In this document: positions 44,593-56,014 of the stretch, one piece after another | Position numbering within the stretch: the first letter of the stretch is position 1 | Layout of the letters: each line of letters opens with the position of its first letter | Source: Candolleomyces eurysporus | Taxonomy: Eukaryota; Basidiomycota; Agaricomycetes; Agaricales; Psathyrellaceae | Assembly: GCA_027579435.1 (NCBI GenBank) | Contig: JANBPK010000852.1 | Location: 1-64,000, forward strand | Direction: 5' to 3' | Length of the DNA: 64,000 nt | Program-made: the position numbers and the translations under genes | Notes under the pieces: generated by a model | Databases searched by the model: none | What the model was told of the DNA's origin: nothing | Seen by the model: only the letters and a program-made list of their open reading frames with translations

Positions 44593-46044
44593 CTAGCCTC
44601 TGTTCATCGTATTCCCAGCCCCGCGCTGGTTGGCATCCGTGAACTGTGCCCAATTCTCGTCCTTTTGACGCTTCTGCTCTGCTTTCTCTTCGCCTTCAGC
44701 GGTTCCATCCATCTCCGAATCGATCTGCAGCTGCTCAGAAGAAGTCGGTGCATTCTGAGAGGCAGGGCTAAAGAACAACAGATAGTTCAGCGAAAATGCG
44801 GAGGACGTGAACGGGGAATTCTTACCCGCCACCTGTAATGATGTTTCCACGCTGCCCTTCAATCTCGAGATATTCGTCGATAGACATTGTTGGCAGATTA
44901 TGTCCGGGACCAAAGACTCCGGCTTGTAAACGTTGTCTTTCTCCAGCATCTGACGGTAGAATGGTGAACGGTCTCAGCACCTAATGCCGTGCTCAGTCAA
45001 AAGTATTTTGAGAGGGATTCGTTCACCTACCTTGCCACTCTGATCAAGGAGTGGGCCTTTCCCATCGGGGCCACCCTGCGCTGGCGTTGGATCCAATCGC
45101 CACATACTGGCTTCCTCCTCGCGAGCCTTTGTTCGTTCGTCTTGACCAGAGGATTGTGCGTGAAGTGTTGGAGAAGGGGGAGCCATCTTGAGCAGTTCTA
45201 CCTCCTGGCTCAGGCCTTCCAATTGGCCCTGAGCTTGCGCATAAAGAAGGCGGAGAAGCAGGAGAATAGTTTCGCGGAGATCTTCATCTGACTGTGAATC
45301 AAGCTCTTTCTCTTCCTCGCCATCCGACGGCGGTGGTAGGAGCGATTCAATCAAATCAAAGTTTGAAGGGAGATCGTCTGAAACGGGTTGTTGAGCTCGG
45401 CGTTTTCTAAGAGTCTGCGACAAGTTAGACAAGTCCTCTCGGCATTATCAAATAGTTTGTACTCGCCTGTATCCTGTTCTTGAGGTCCTTCTCCTTCTTG
45501 AACTGGTTGATCTTGAGTTCTCGCTTCTTGGCAGGGTCGCGGATGGAAGATGCTTGTTTTTCAAACAGTTCGCGCTCGGGAGCTGGGACGATGTTGTAAT
45601 TCTCGAGAAGAGAGACGAAGCTCTTCATATATCGCTGTTGGACTAATGGAATCAGCTCTCCTCGGTTATTGGAGAGCTCGGCGACTCACTTGTGTCTGAT
45701 CCAAGGATTCCAGGCGTGCGCTCCGGCTATCTGCCTGGACTCGGCTCTGAGCCTCTGAGAGAGCATAGGGCAGCGACAAGTATATCAAGTCCTTGGTCGA
45801 TATGTCTTCTACGGTTTCGTTGGGGCTGAAGAGCGATAGCTCGATAATACGCGCATGGACAGTCTTGAGATCCTCCCGACTTTGAGCTATTAATGGCTAA
45901 GATGCTTGTCAGATCGCGAGCAATAGGGATCCCAACGACTATACATACTTGTTTCTGGGGTGAGCTGGGAGGTAGCTCAATGACCTTTGATAATGCTTTG
46001 AGTGCACCAGAGTACGCCGCCTGCAGAGATACGTTTTCGGTCAT
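44593..46044 (-). CDS. TAP42: TAP42/alpha4 PP2A regulator
   Basis: Binds PP2A-type catalytic subunits downstream of TORC1. It starts at 46044 (MTENVSLQAAYSGALKALSK), or at 46059. Exons then give AQSREDLKTVHARIIELSLF, NETVEDISTKDLIYLSLPY, QRYMKSFVSLLENYNIVPAP and ASSIRDPAKKRELKINQFKK, followed by EKDLKNRIQTLRKRRAQQ. The C-terminal half has DEDLRETILLLLRLLYAQAQ, PLLDQSGKVLRPFTIL, NLPTMSIDEYLEIEGQRGNI and ENWAQFTDANQRGAGNTMNR. Stop at 44593-44595. The VLRPF and SIDEYL motifs are diagnostic of the family. Its 3' end converges on YPT6, about 106 bases away. Confidence 0.92.
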
Positions 46045-46312
46045 GGTGGTCGATGGCAATGATGAGTTTCGACACTAACAGGGGCCGAGCTGATCGGTTT
46101 AGGCAAGCTCCCTGCTGGCTGTCAAACGAAAAAGTGTGTTGGCGGCAGTGCCAAGACGACCCTGACCGCCGGGGGAGGCTATTATAGCCCGCAGACGACA
46201 ACCACGACCCCGACTATTCTCATCCTTTTCTCTAATTTTCATGTCGACTGTATCGCAGTCGTAGAACCTACTATCCCTTCCGCTCTTTCCCAGTCCTCAT
46301 CTTTCTGATTCA

Positions 46313-48422
46313 ATGTGCCGCATCAGCTTCTCCGTCTTCTTGGCTACGATTGCCCTGGCGCAAGCGTACCAATGGCCTTCGCCTCGTTACGATGCCCTGG
46401 AAACTCTATTATTCGAAGGCCGGAGATCTGACGGCTCCAACCTGGCCTCCACGCAGCACCCTTGTAAAAACAGAGGGTCAACAAGAGCTTCGATTGGTGC
46501 AGAATGGCTACGTCTGGTTCGTTCTACCCCCTCATTCCGGTACCATGTTTGCAGGGTGCTGACATGAAAACCAGGCATTCCATGATAGTGCAACCCATGA
46601 CGCATCGCAAGGAACGGGCGGTCTTGACGCGTCGATAGCATTCGAGCTTGATCGGGCGGAGGTTAGTGGGGATTCTATTCCTTGGAAGCCAGGCAACTGA
46701 TAGTCTACAGAATGGCGGTGAAGGCATGGTCCGCTCTCTCGACGACTTTTCCACCTTTTCCAGCAAATATCTATCCCGTATGTCGGCTCCCTCATCGTTT
46801 CGAAGAGAAGCGAGAAGTAACGGTGAACTTTTCTATCAGGTGCCGATGTTATTGCCGTAGGCACCACCCTGGCTGTAGCCTCATGTGGCGGGCCAATATT
46901 GCGCTTCCGGGGCGGTCGTGTCGACGCACTGGTTGCTGATAGTCCTGGAGTACCAGAACCTCATCAAGACCTTGCCACTCATACCCAGATGTTCCAGCGG
47001 CAAGGTTTTTCGCCTGAAGAAATGATTGGCTTGATTGCCTGCGGCCACACAATAGGTGGCGTACGGAGCAGCGACCATCCAGACATCGTTCCTCCAGGAA
47101 CTGATCCTGAGGTTCCAAACTTTGAGCTCTTCGATTCTACCCCCAGACAATTTGATAGCGCAGTGTATGTCCTTTATTCCTGGATGGCTCAGGCGCAACG
47201 AACTGATCTATTTCTGCCAGTGTCACCGAGTTTCTGGAGGGCAAATCGGTCAACGCATTGGTTACAACCCCGAATGTGACATTGCAAGCCGACCGCCGAA
47301 TTTTCGAGAGCGACGGCGGCGCCACCATGCGCAGACTGGCAGATCCGGAGGTGTTCAACTCGACGTGCGGAAGCCTCTTGGAGCGAATGCTTGACCTGGT
47401 CCCAGCCGGCGTCAACCTGGAAGAGGTTAGCCTTCTTGCCGTCAAGGCATCGGACGCCCTGTTGACCATTGAGCGTGGTCAACTTGTTTTCAAAGTCGCT
47501 CTTCGGGTGAGCAATGGGTCCTTTTCGCTTTTCAAGATTTCTCACTGACCGTTCTCAAAGTTACTCCAACCCATTGGCACGTCTGTCAACAGCAAGCGTG
47601 TGGTGACCCTCCTCTGGTGCGACAGGTACGGTTCAGCCAAGGGATGCGACGGTCACGCCAAATCGTCCTTACCGGCTTCCAAGGCCGCCGACCAGCCTGA
47701 TGTTTCGCCTGTTACGATGCGAATGGGATATTACTTTGCCCACTATCGTTTCGTGGTCCCGATCAACCCAGACGAGTCAATATCCCAGTTCTGGTTCACC
47801 GTTGATGAAGCAGATGGAACGACACCAACCACCTACGACAACAACGGGAATGCGTACCCAGTGGATCAAGACAATGTGCTTTACGTAGCGGAGAAAGGGT
47901 CCGTCTCTCTTTCTGGGACTACGTCGACAAGCAGAGCTTTCCATCTGGTATCTGCGGTATGTACCCTGCAACCTGTCTTTTCTGGTACCGAATCTCATCA
48001 ATCTCTAGGTCAGGAGCTCGGTATCACCATCTCAGGTCTACATGAGCGTATTTGACAGTGCTATGCCAAAATACGAGGCACCGCTCAACCAGGACATAAC
48101 CATGTCTCTCAACACGTCCATTCCAGCTGCCGCAGGTTACGTTTTCTACTCGGGGCACATAGAAGACTTTGGAGCGCAGCTAACGGTCGATATGCACGCT
48201 ACAATCGACGGAACCACTTACACTGCAGACTACATGCAAACCTATTCGTTGGACACTACCATTCCTTACACGCCACCAACTACTGTGACCCAGGTGGATG
48301 TTTCGCCACCGGGCTCTCAGAAGAACTCTGCTGCTTTGTCGCTCTCACGGAACTTTATTATCATGGACATTGGACTTGGACTTGGACTTTTAGCTTTATA
48401 TCTCGGACTTCTTGTATTATGA
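46313..48422 (+). CDS. Secreted haem peroxidase, probably GPI-anchored
   Basis: An extracellular haem peroxidase of the plant/fungal superfamily. It starts at 46313 with a signal peptide (MCRISFSVFLATIALAQA). The distal-haem region is GAEWLRL joined over an intron to AFHDSATHDASQGTGGLDAS. Next come KYLSRADVIAVGTTLAVASC, GGPILRFRGGRVDAL and the proximal-histidine helix GFSPEEMIGLIACGHTIGGV. A long C-terminal extension of several hundred residues is not part of the peroxidase fold. It includes VTMRMGYYFAHYRFVVPI, NASIPAAAGYVFYSG-like and TTTVTQVDVSPPGSQKNSAA-like sequence. The end is a hydrophobic tail (IIMDIGLGLGLLALYLGLLV) suiting a GPI signal or membrane anchor. Stop TGA at 48420-48422. It is not a typical lignin or manganese peroxidase; the substrate is unknown. 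Confidence 0.82.
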
Positions 48423-49026
48423 CGGGTCTATTTAATGTTGAGGCTGGCTCGGACCATATTTAGCTACATGACAACAGGAAGTCCACTTTAGACTAGAATA
48501 GGGCACCAAGAAGAGACGTGGTATAGGTGGGTTCCATCAGCATGGAGTCATCGCGATCCTGCCGCGGTGTAAAAATTACCGTCTGTAGTGAGGGTAATTG
48601 TCCGCCGCCGCGGCCTTTTTTCTGCAGAGGAAATGGTGCGACGAAATTCTGTCAGCGCGATTTTACTTAGAAGATGGGGCGAGATCAGGATCAGTTGATG
48701 AGATCAGGCGAGATCTCCTTGGATGGGACGAGAAGCGGTTGAACGTCGCTTTGACAGACAGCAAATCTAAACAGCGTCGGGGATATTACAGCTACCTAAG
48801 TAACGATAGACCCACTTCGCCCAATTTTCCGTTCACGATTTTTGTTTAGCTGTGGAATGTACAAACAAGGCTATTCCAAATTCAGTGGGCTGCGTTTTCA
48901 ACTATCAAGTAGTATCAACGGTGCCGTCGATTCCCCAACTAAATTAGCTTTATTTGTACGGCTCCACAACTAAACAGAAATTCCTGGACGGCAATTTCAG
49001 CGAACTGGGTCTATCGTTACTGTAAT
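48423..49026. other. Intergenic, no gene recognised
   Basis: About 600 bases between the peroxidase and the next orphan. Only short frames without family resemblance. Confidence 0.5.
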
Positions 49027-49753
49027 ATGAGCGCGAGGCTGGACCACCTCTGGGCCAACTGGCTCTATTCCAACTCCCTCGTCCCATCCTGGACCAAAGA
49101 TGACACCCCACCTGCACCGCTTACCAGGTTTCATCTTTACGACTACGATGCGGGTGGAGAACCGATACTCGGTGCTGAACCTACTGCTAAGGGACTCAAG
49201 ATGGGGTTCGCCTACCTTCTTACTCACCCGCGACCATTCAAGACTGCAACATTCTGTCTAGCCCCCGGTGACAAGTGCTGTTATATGTCAGTGGACATAG
49301 CAGAGGCAGTGCGCTTGCCAGACGCGAGCCTCGAACTACTCGTTCAGGCACAGGAAGGAGTAAGTGGTGCTCTCTGCGAAAGCCTTGGAATCCGCCTACA
49401 GTCTTCATTTTCCCGCAGTTCCTCAGCCGCTCAACAAATGTGGCGCGTCCCCCTATCGAAGGAATCCCTCTCAATTCCCTCTCCCTCTACAGGCGACGCC
49501 GCTGCAACAGGGGTTGTATTGAAAGCCACCTTGCTCCCTTCTTCCCCCCTGGCTCCCACATTACCCTGCAAGCAGATGAATCATCTGGCCGCATGCAAGA
49601 TCCTGGCTACCGGAGACTCGGAGCCAAGCAGCTGCGATTTTGTGTTACGGTGAGGTTTTCCTACCACTTAGGGTCAACTGTCAACTCATTTGTCGACAGC
49701 CAGTAAATCCTATTGAAGAGGATGGCTGTCAAAATGAGCCTTCCGAAGATTAG
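49027..49753 (+). CDS. Orphan protein of about 200 residues
   Basis: It starts at 49027 (MSARLDHLWANWLYSNSLVP). Exon 1 continues RFHLYDYDAGGEPILGAEP, MGFAYLLTHPRPFKTATFCL and AEAVRLPDASLELLVQAQEG. An intron (gtaagt at about 49361) leads to FLSRSTNVARPPIEGIPLNS. Then come ESHLAPFFPPGSHITLQADE and AKQLRFCVT. A second intron from about 49650 joins PVNPIEEDGCQNEPSED. Stop TAG at 49751-49753. There is no signal peptide, transmembrane segment or known motif. The consistent splice joins and sustained reading frame support a real gene. Confidence 0.6.
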
Positions 49754-50304
49754 TCTGGTTGTGGGACTGGGCAGTCCCTGCAAATCTGCTCTTCATTTTC
49801 AGTTGTGGCCATTGCGTTTGCATCCACCTGGCCCTGCCGGACTGGTGCAATAGTATACACCGATTGTAGTACTAGTCGATTTGTAGTGGTGGGGTGGCAA
49901 TGCCACCCCTTATTCCTTGCTTCAGCAACAACTCTGGGCTCTAAGTATGATTCGGCGTGGTTGAAAGAAATAGCGGTAGAAGAACTCACTACAGAAGGGG
50001 ACTACTAGCACCGAACCTACTACGAGCCATGGCTTACCGAGGTCGCTGATGAGAGGTAGCAGAGAAGTCGAGAATGTGTGGGGTCAGCGAGACATTCAAA
50101 TCGGGCGTGCAATGGCGATGATGTCAGTGATAAACACGCCCATGATGCATGAAGGTCAATCTCAAGGATTACAGCACCTTCCCTTTGGCCACCGCGACCT
50201 GGATCCCACCGGTTCTCTCTTTTTTTTTTCCCTTTCACCTTTAATTTAATATTCGTACATATTAGTTCTGGAATTATTCTGACATTGCTCATACAGATAT
50301 GTTC
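49754..50304. other. Intergenic between convergent orphans
   Basis: About 550 bases with a T10 run near 50220. No gene seen; the two 3' UTRs probably lie here. Confidence 0.5.
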
Positions 50305-51558
50305 CTAGCATCCCTTTCGGAACAACCCTCGAATCCCCTTGGCCTTTTTAGGGGTTTCCTTCGTCGCGTTGGTGTTGTTGGATGACGATGGACCTGCCTG
50401 AAGAGATCGATTCGGCTGATCATGAGGAACGTTGGAGTAGGTGCTACTCGAAGTTGCCCGCCGCTTGACGGACTCAGTTTTCACCGAGGTTTTCTTCGTG
50501 CCTGGTGTCGCGTCGGTCCTGTTGCGTGACGAGGAACCCGCCTGGGCATTTGACTGAGGAACGTTGGCGTGTGAGCTACTCATAGCCGCTTGCCGCCTGG
50601 GGGACCGTCTATCCTCTCCCGGAAAGTCGTCCCCAATTGGAACACTTCTTAATCTGCTGGGACTAGGAGGCAGCAGCTTTGGTGGAACGAGGACCTTCAT
50701 CCTCATTATATCTGCGGTGAAGATGTGTCTACCGCGAATGAACCAGTGATTGAGATGGAACTCCAAGCGCACAATGGCCCCTCGAAGGTCATCCCAATAC
50801 CGGTCGGGAGGAATCAAGTTGTTATCCGGAGCCGGATAGTAGGCGGGTATTGGATGTGCGATATGCGTACTCTTGATTTTGTCGAGCTCTGCTTGAGCCG
50901 CAGTATTGACGGGCCAGTTCTCGATGCTGAACCGTGGTCCATGATCTTGGAAACTCGCAAGGCTCTCGGGGCTTCGTTCCTAGAGCGTAATCAGCACCCA
51001 AACCTCGCACAAGGCATGAATCGAGGGGACACTCACCTCAAACACCCGACGACCTATCTTGAATCCATCTGCCGGACTGGGTCCTGGTTTCTTCCAATCA
51101 ATTACCCCGCAGGACCTGGTCACCTGAGCCTCGTCCTGCCCCCGAGACCGGTACCACTCTCTCGACAGCTCAGCGACATTCTCCCAACTCCTCGGATAGT
51201 CACCCTCCAATTCTGGGATGCCAGGATCTTCGGTGCACGCGGAAGGCCTTGTTTTCGCGAAGGACTGATCAACCGAGGATGCACCGAGTCCCCAGCAACC
51301 GCATGCTCGCATGAAGAAACCGTGTTCGCGGGAGAGGCGGAAGATGCCCGCCAAGGGTGCGGGTTGGGGTGGGTTGTTTCGAGGAGCACCATCCTCAATG
51401 AACTTGTCTACGTCCTCCTTGAGAACAACTTGGTCGAAGTCTTGCGTCTCGAACCATTCGAGCCGCTCCAGGATATCAGGGTCGGCGAGGTAGACGCAAT
51501 GGGCGCGTAGCCTTGTGCGAAGGGCCTCGAAATCGGTCTCTCTACTGAGTCTACTCAT
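50305..51558 (-). CDS. Orphan protein with disordered basic tail
   Basis: Two exons. It starts at 51558 (MSRLSRETDFEALRTRLRAH). Exon 1 runs through DPDILERLEWFETQDFDQVV, SWENVAELSREWYRSRGQDE and GVIDWKKPGPSPADGFKIGR. An intron of about 57 bases (gtgagt..ctag) links GRRVFE to ERSPESLASFQDHGPRFSIE. The frame then stays open through NTAAQAELDKIKSTHIAHP, DRYWDDLRGAIVRLEFHLNH and IFTADIMRMKVLVPPKLLPP. The tail is Ser/Thr/Asn/Lys-rich and disordered, ending KAKGIRGLFRKGC. Stop TAG at 50305-50307. About 400 residues. I recognise no domain. The acidic N-terminal half and basic tail suggest a nuclear or nucleic-acid-linked role, but this is a guess. Confidence 0.65.
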
Positions 51559-52385
51559 AGCAGCAGTTGGAGGGACCTGGGAAGTGACCGTGACAGTGTC
51601 ACTCTCTATTTATGCAAATCCTCTGGAGGAGTGACTCCGTCACGACCTTTTTAGANCAGATGGGCTGAGGGGACATGTCGAGTCACTGCTTCCCCAAAGT
51701 GGTAGCGAAGCATGCAGTATTCCTGTTGAGATAGACATCGATGCAGTGTAAGTCTTATTATTGAGGTGCTGTAATTATGAAAGCGATGAAACGGAATGTT
51801 TTGATCCAACGAGGCGAATACAATCTCCTTCGGCCAGACCCACCTGGGCATTTCCTGTGAGTCATACGCTGCCGTGAAGGCTCGTTGTTGTGACTCGGCG
51901 ACAAAGCAGCCACCCGCAGAGCCTTACCAACGTATGTCACCCTCCAGTCAGCAGATGGAAGGCAATCTCTATTGGGAGGGTCATAGACCGGACTCTGAAG
52001 GCGATCTTCGCACCTCTTGATTGAAATCTATTCCAATGCAGTGTCAAACAGTGGGGAAGGTACGAGAACCCGGATTCTCTTAACATCTGCTGAGAAAAAT
52101 AGTCATTCATGAATAAATCGATGGATAAGATAGAGCTCCAACCGCAGAGTCGGGCTCGTCCTCTTCCTCCTCTTCTTGCTCTTCCTCGTCTACCACCTTC
52201 TGGCATCCAGTCTGACCACTCGTGGGAGTTTCAGTCGATTTCCTTCAGTAGTAGTAGCCTCCGTCGTTCCCTTCCAGCCTCTCCTCTATTTCTTTCCCCT
52301 CTTTTCTGCTAGAACATATTCCCAGCTGAGAGTCCCCCTAAATCAACCTAGATCCTCATAATTAGCGCGGGAATTAGCCGCTCGA

Positions 52386-52403
52386 AACGGTCACATGACC
52401 GTT
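52386..52403. promoter_or_regulatory. 18-base inverted repeat upstream of POT1
   Basis: AACGGTCA and TGACCGTT are perfect reverse complements around a 2-base centre. The element lies about 95-110 bases before the POT1 ATG. It looks like a dimeric operator; the binding factor is unknown. Confidence 0.5.
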
Positions 52404-52425
52404 ACATCTCGCGTTTAGCGATGTC

Positions 52426-52431
52426 ACGCGT
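52426..52431. promoter_or_regulatory. ACGCGT (MCB) box upstream of POT1
   Basis: A perfect MluI cell-cycle box 66 bases before the POT1 start codon at 52497. MBF-type factors bind this motif to drive G1/S genes in fungi. Function here is inferred. Confidence 0.45.
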
Positions 52432-52496
52432 GCCGGTGAATTGTGACGTTGATTACTTTTTCATCTTTGACGACCACCTCTTCAGTTTTCGCATTC

Positions 52497-55400
52497 ATGA
52501 AGCGCCGCGCCCCAGAGGAACTCACCAATGCCAAACGACCGAAGATAGATCCCAACCTGTCGACGTCCAAGAAGCCGGGCGATGTCGATAAGGTTTTCGG
52601 CGAGCGTCGCTACTTCAATTACCTGTTGAGCAAGACCAAGATCGACAGACCACCCGGCTATATCGCCGGGGTCGTCAAGACAATCATCGACATTGGATCG
52701 AAATTCCAGCTTGAACTGGTGCCTATGGGCGTCGACACCGCTGCCAGAGAAGACATACTCGACGTTTTCCTGTCAAAATTGCACCTAGAGACACTGGACC
52801 CCCTGAAGGTCGGAGACCAGCTGCGCTTGTTTCTCAAGGGAGCAAGGATTGAGAAGCACGGGACTTACAAGCATGGGCTTGCGGTCAAGCTCATGTTTAC
52901 AGAGGGTTTTCATATTAGGTTCGGCAAGCGGGAAGACAAATTTGCGGAAATAAATGCGTTCGTTGGTGCGTATGTTGTTTTAGAGAAGGCCGTCAATCGG
53001 GTCCCTGACATTGTCCCCATAGCTCCCAAATCTAAACCAGTGGAAGCCGTTCCCCAAGCAGCCCCTAAAACAGAGCCTCCAGCTGCAATCGCTCCCCCTG
53101 GTCCCAATCCTGCCGCTGGTCTGTCGAAGAACCAAAGGCGTAGGCTGAAGAGGCCCTCGGCAGAACACGAAAAGAAGATTATCTCGGAAACTCCCGTCCG
53201 CCACGAGTCTCTGGTACCACCAGTCAAACAAGAGCCGGCAAAGCTTGACGATGGAAAGATTCTAAAAGAAGCTGGTCTATTAGACAGCAAGGCTCCCAAC
53301 CAACCTTTGGAAGAAACCTCCGTGAAGGACGCCTCCCTAAGCAACCCCACTCCCTTGCTACGACCCCCTGGAGGGTACACAGAGCTTGGCTCCGTGGAGA
53401 GTAAGGCAAAACAAGAAATCAGTTTGATAGGGGTTGTCCTTCAAGTAGACGCAGCCACGCGGTCAAGAGGGGGAACTGGAGGTTAGTGCATTCTGCGTTG
53501 ACGCTCAGACTTGTTCTCTTGTTAACTTCTCATATCAACAGATTATCTGAGATCCATCCGGATAGCCGATTGCACGAACCTCGACTCCTCTAATTGGAGA
53601 CGAGGTTTAAAATGCAATCTTTTCTCTCGAGACGAGCATCTTCTTCCGGATCCCGAACTTGGCGATATTATCATCCTCAAGAAGGTCGTGGTAAGTCGGC
53701 TTTTTCTCACGCACAATTTATGGTGGTTGATATACGACAGCCGAGCGATTATAGAGGCACCCTCATGGCCGTTGGCCAAACCAATCGATACACTTGGGCC
53801 ATTTTCTCCAAGGATAAGAGAGAGCTGTATTATGGAGCTAATCTGTCACCAGATAATCACCGGTCGGCTGTTTCTAGCCCGTTTTATTCTCCAATACCAA
53901 GCGATGTCGCCTACTGTGAAAAGTTGCTAGACTTGTACTTGGAAATTGACAGGAAAGAGCAGGAAGAGGCCGAAAGAACACGGGTCATGCCTGTCTATTA
54001 CGGGACTCGACGGCGTTGTCATAGACTCGTAGAGGAATTGAGGCCTCCCGGCCCAGAGCTTTCCGATGAATATTTCAACTGCACTGTAGAGGTATGTGCG
54101 ACGATATCTCTTCATAGGACGGACTCTTCATATGCATTCCACAGGTGCTGCGCGGATTCTCCAATGAGAATGGCGTTTTTACGCTATGGGTCACGGATTA
54201 CACGAAGAATCCCCTTGCGTTCCCTCCTCAAGCTGACTGGTGCCCACCCCAGCTGGTACCTTATGTATTCCGAATCGAGATGTGGGATGGTGCTGCCGAC
54301 GAGGGTCTGAAAATGAAGGAACAAACTTTCTACCTCCTCAACAACATTCGGATAAGATTGAACACTGCAGGCTATCTCGAAGGCAAATCAGTAGAACCGA
54401 AACAGGTTCTTCTGGATGAGGCAAAGGACGATTCAGTGCATTTTAAATCGCTTCTTGAGTGCGTGCTATCTCTTTATCGAGACGTTGAAGCTGAACGTGC
54501 AGTAGGCGGCGGAAGGCTTGGCAATCGGAAACTGGCTACGTCCCAGAGAAGGTCGAAGACAAGCTCCTACAAAATGTATCGCTGGACAAGCCCTTCCATT
54601 GTACTGTAGAGGTAGGCTCCTACACTCTTATACCTTTCTCTCTTCTCCTGCTGACGGTGCGCTAGGTCCTCCACACCGAGCATCATGAAGGCAAAGCATC
54701 GATGGTATACTGCACCGACTACACTTCCAGGGACGATTTTGCGCGTATACCCTCCAGAGCTCCGTGGGCGAAGGGATTGGAAACCCGGGTTGTCAAATTC
54801 ATCCTCTCAGAGGGTCAAAGCCTTATCGCCAAGTTCGTCAAGCCGGGAGACTTTTGTCGATTCAACAAGATGCGACTTCGGCTAGACAGAGAAAGCGGCC
54901 GTGTCATCGGTATTGTGGGAGGTAATCAAGACTTGATGGAAAAGCTGAACCCAAAGAACAAAGAAAACAAGTTTCTTCAGGATCTATTCAAGTGAGTGCC
55001 TCTCATTCATAGGCATACAAAGGGTAAAGATAACCTAATGACATGTAGGCGGAAAGAAGCCCTCTTCAAACCTGCACTGGCCGACAGCACCTTCCAAGAA
55101 ATCCTCGATCTGAAAGTTTTCCCCGAAAAATACAGGGTGCGGGGTCATGTGGTTTCATACGAACCAAAAAACCTCAACGAGGCCATTTTCCTATGGTGCA
55201 ACACTTGCAAACGACAGTACGTCCTCATCGCACCGATTAATAGTCGATTCTCTAACTCAAAACCGCGTGTAGGCTCAGGAATGTGGAAAAGATGTGCCTC
55301 GAATGCGAAACTGATGAGGCACTAGAACCACGCTCCAACTTGTGGTTGACAGTGGAGGACAAGGATGTCAACCGCGTTCTAGTCAGCGTCTCGGAAAAGG

Positions 55401-55671
55401 TACATTCTCATGTTTTCGTTTCGATGCATCACGCTTACCTGAACATGGACCACAGGCATTTCTTTTCCAAGACCTAAATTTACCTGCATATCTGGATGAC
55501 CTGGAAGTAAGTAGGCAACTATGCCAACGGCTGCAACCGTTTTTGGGCGCCTTGGCCAACAAGCCACTTCCTGCCCCTGTCAGGGGACCACTATTAACGT
55601 TAGAGGTAGTAGCATGGCTCGATAGTGCCGGTGATGTAGCTTTCACTCTTGTTAATGCAAGTGTTGTTTAG
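52497..55671 (+). CDS. POT1: Telomere end-binding protein POT1
   Basis: Binds single-stranded telomere DNA as part of shelterin. The start is ATG 52497 (MKRRAPEELTNAKRPKIDPN). The N-terminal region (YFNYLLSKTKIDRPPGYIAG, VGDQLRLFLKGARIEKHG) resembles one OB-like fold. A Pro/Lys-rich linker (KNQRRRLKRPS, VKQEPAK) follows. The telo_bind OB fold comes next: AKQEISLIGVVLQVDAATRS, DYLRSIRIADCTNLDSSNWR, KCNLFSRDEHLLPDPELGDI, IILKKVV and DYRGTLMAVGQTNRYTWAIF. Later exons add FNCTVEVLRGFSNENGVFTL and FHCTVEVLHTEHHEGKASMV. A zinc-like patch (WCNTCKRQ, CLECETDEAL) precedes the end (VAWLDSAGDVAFTLVNASVV). Stop TAG at 55669-55671. It is longer than human POT1 because of the extra N-terminal region. About ten short introns. 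Confidence 0.82.
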
Positions 55672-55744
55672 CCCCCTTGTAACAAAAAAAAGGTTAGTTA
55701 CATCATTAACGAATTGAAGGTGGGACCTCAGCAGAAAAAGAACC

Positions 55745-55844
55745 CGACACCAGCAGGATTTGAACCTGCGCCCTCAAAGAGGAATGCATATCAACTCGCT
55801 ATCGCGATTCGAGTGCATCGCCGTAACCACTTGGCTATAGTGCC
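55745..55844 (-). tRNA. tRNA-Ser (CGA) with 18-base intron
   Basis: On the minus strand the acceptor GGCACTA pairs with TGGTGTC, with discriminator G. The D arm is GCC..GGC, and the long variable arm (TCCTCTTTGAGGGC, about 14 bases) marks class II. The T arm is GCAGG-TTCAAAT-CCTGC. The anticodon stem ATGCA/TGCAT surrounds the loop CTCGAA, giving anticodon CGA, followed by an intron of about 18 bases that contains TCGCGA. Total 100 = 82 + 18. Confidence 0.9.
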
Positions 55845-56014
55845 TTACTGATTGTAGTCCTGCCTTACATTTAGGAGCTACCTCGGACTGGTGCCCAGGA
55901 AATGCACGAACAAATTGTCAATGTCACTGAGCCACATCGAAGTCAACTCAACCAAGAAACACTAAATTGTCCATTAGGGAATAATGACAAGGAAAGAAAA
56001 CAGGGCTAATGAGT

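Larger units (their letters stand above)
51559..52496. other. Intergenic, promoter side of POT1
   Basis: About 940 bases between divergent genes. No coding signal is convincing; the Arg/Gly frame at 51937-52206 (minus) is low complexity. The last ~120 bases before POT1 hold an inverted repeat and an ACGCGT box, listed separately. Confidence 0.5.

Noticed and set aside
51937..52206. Arg/Gly-rich minus-strand frame
   Set aside because: The repeat arises from a CTCTTCCTC-type pyrimidine tract and there is no gene context.
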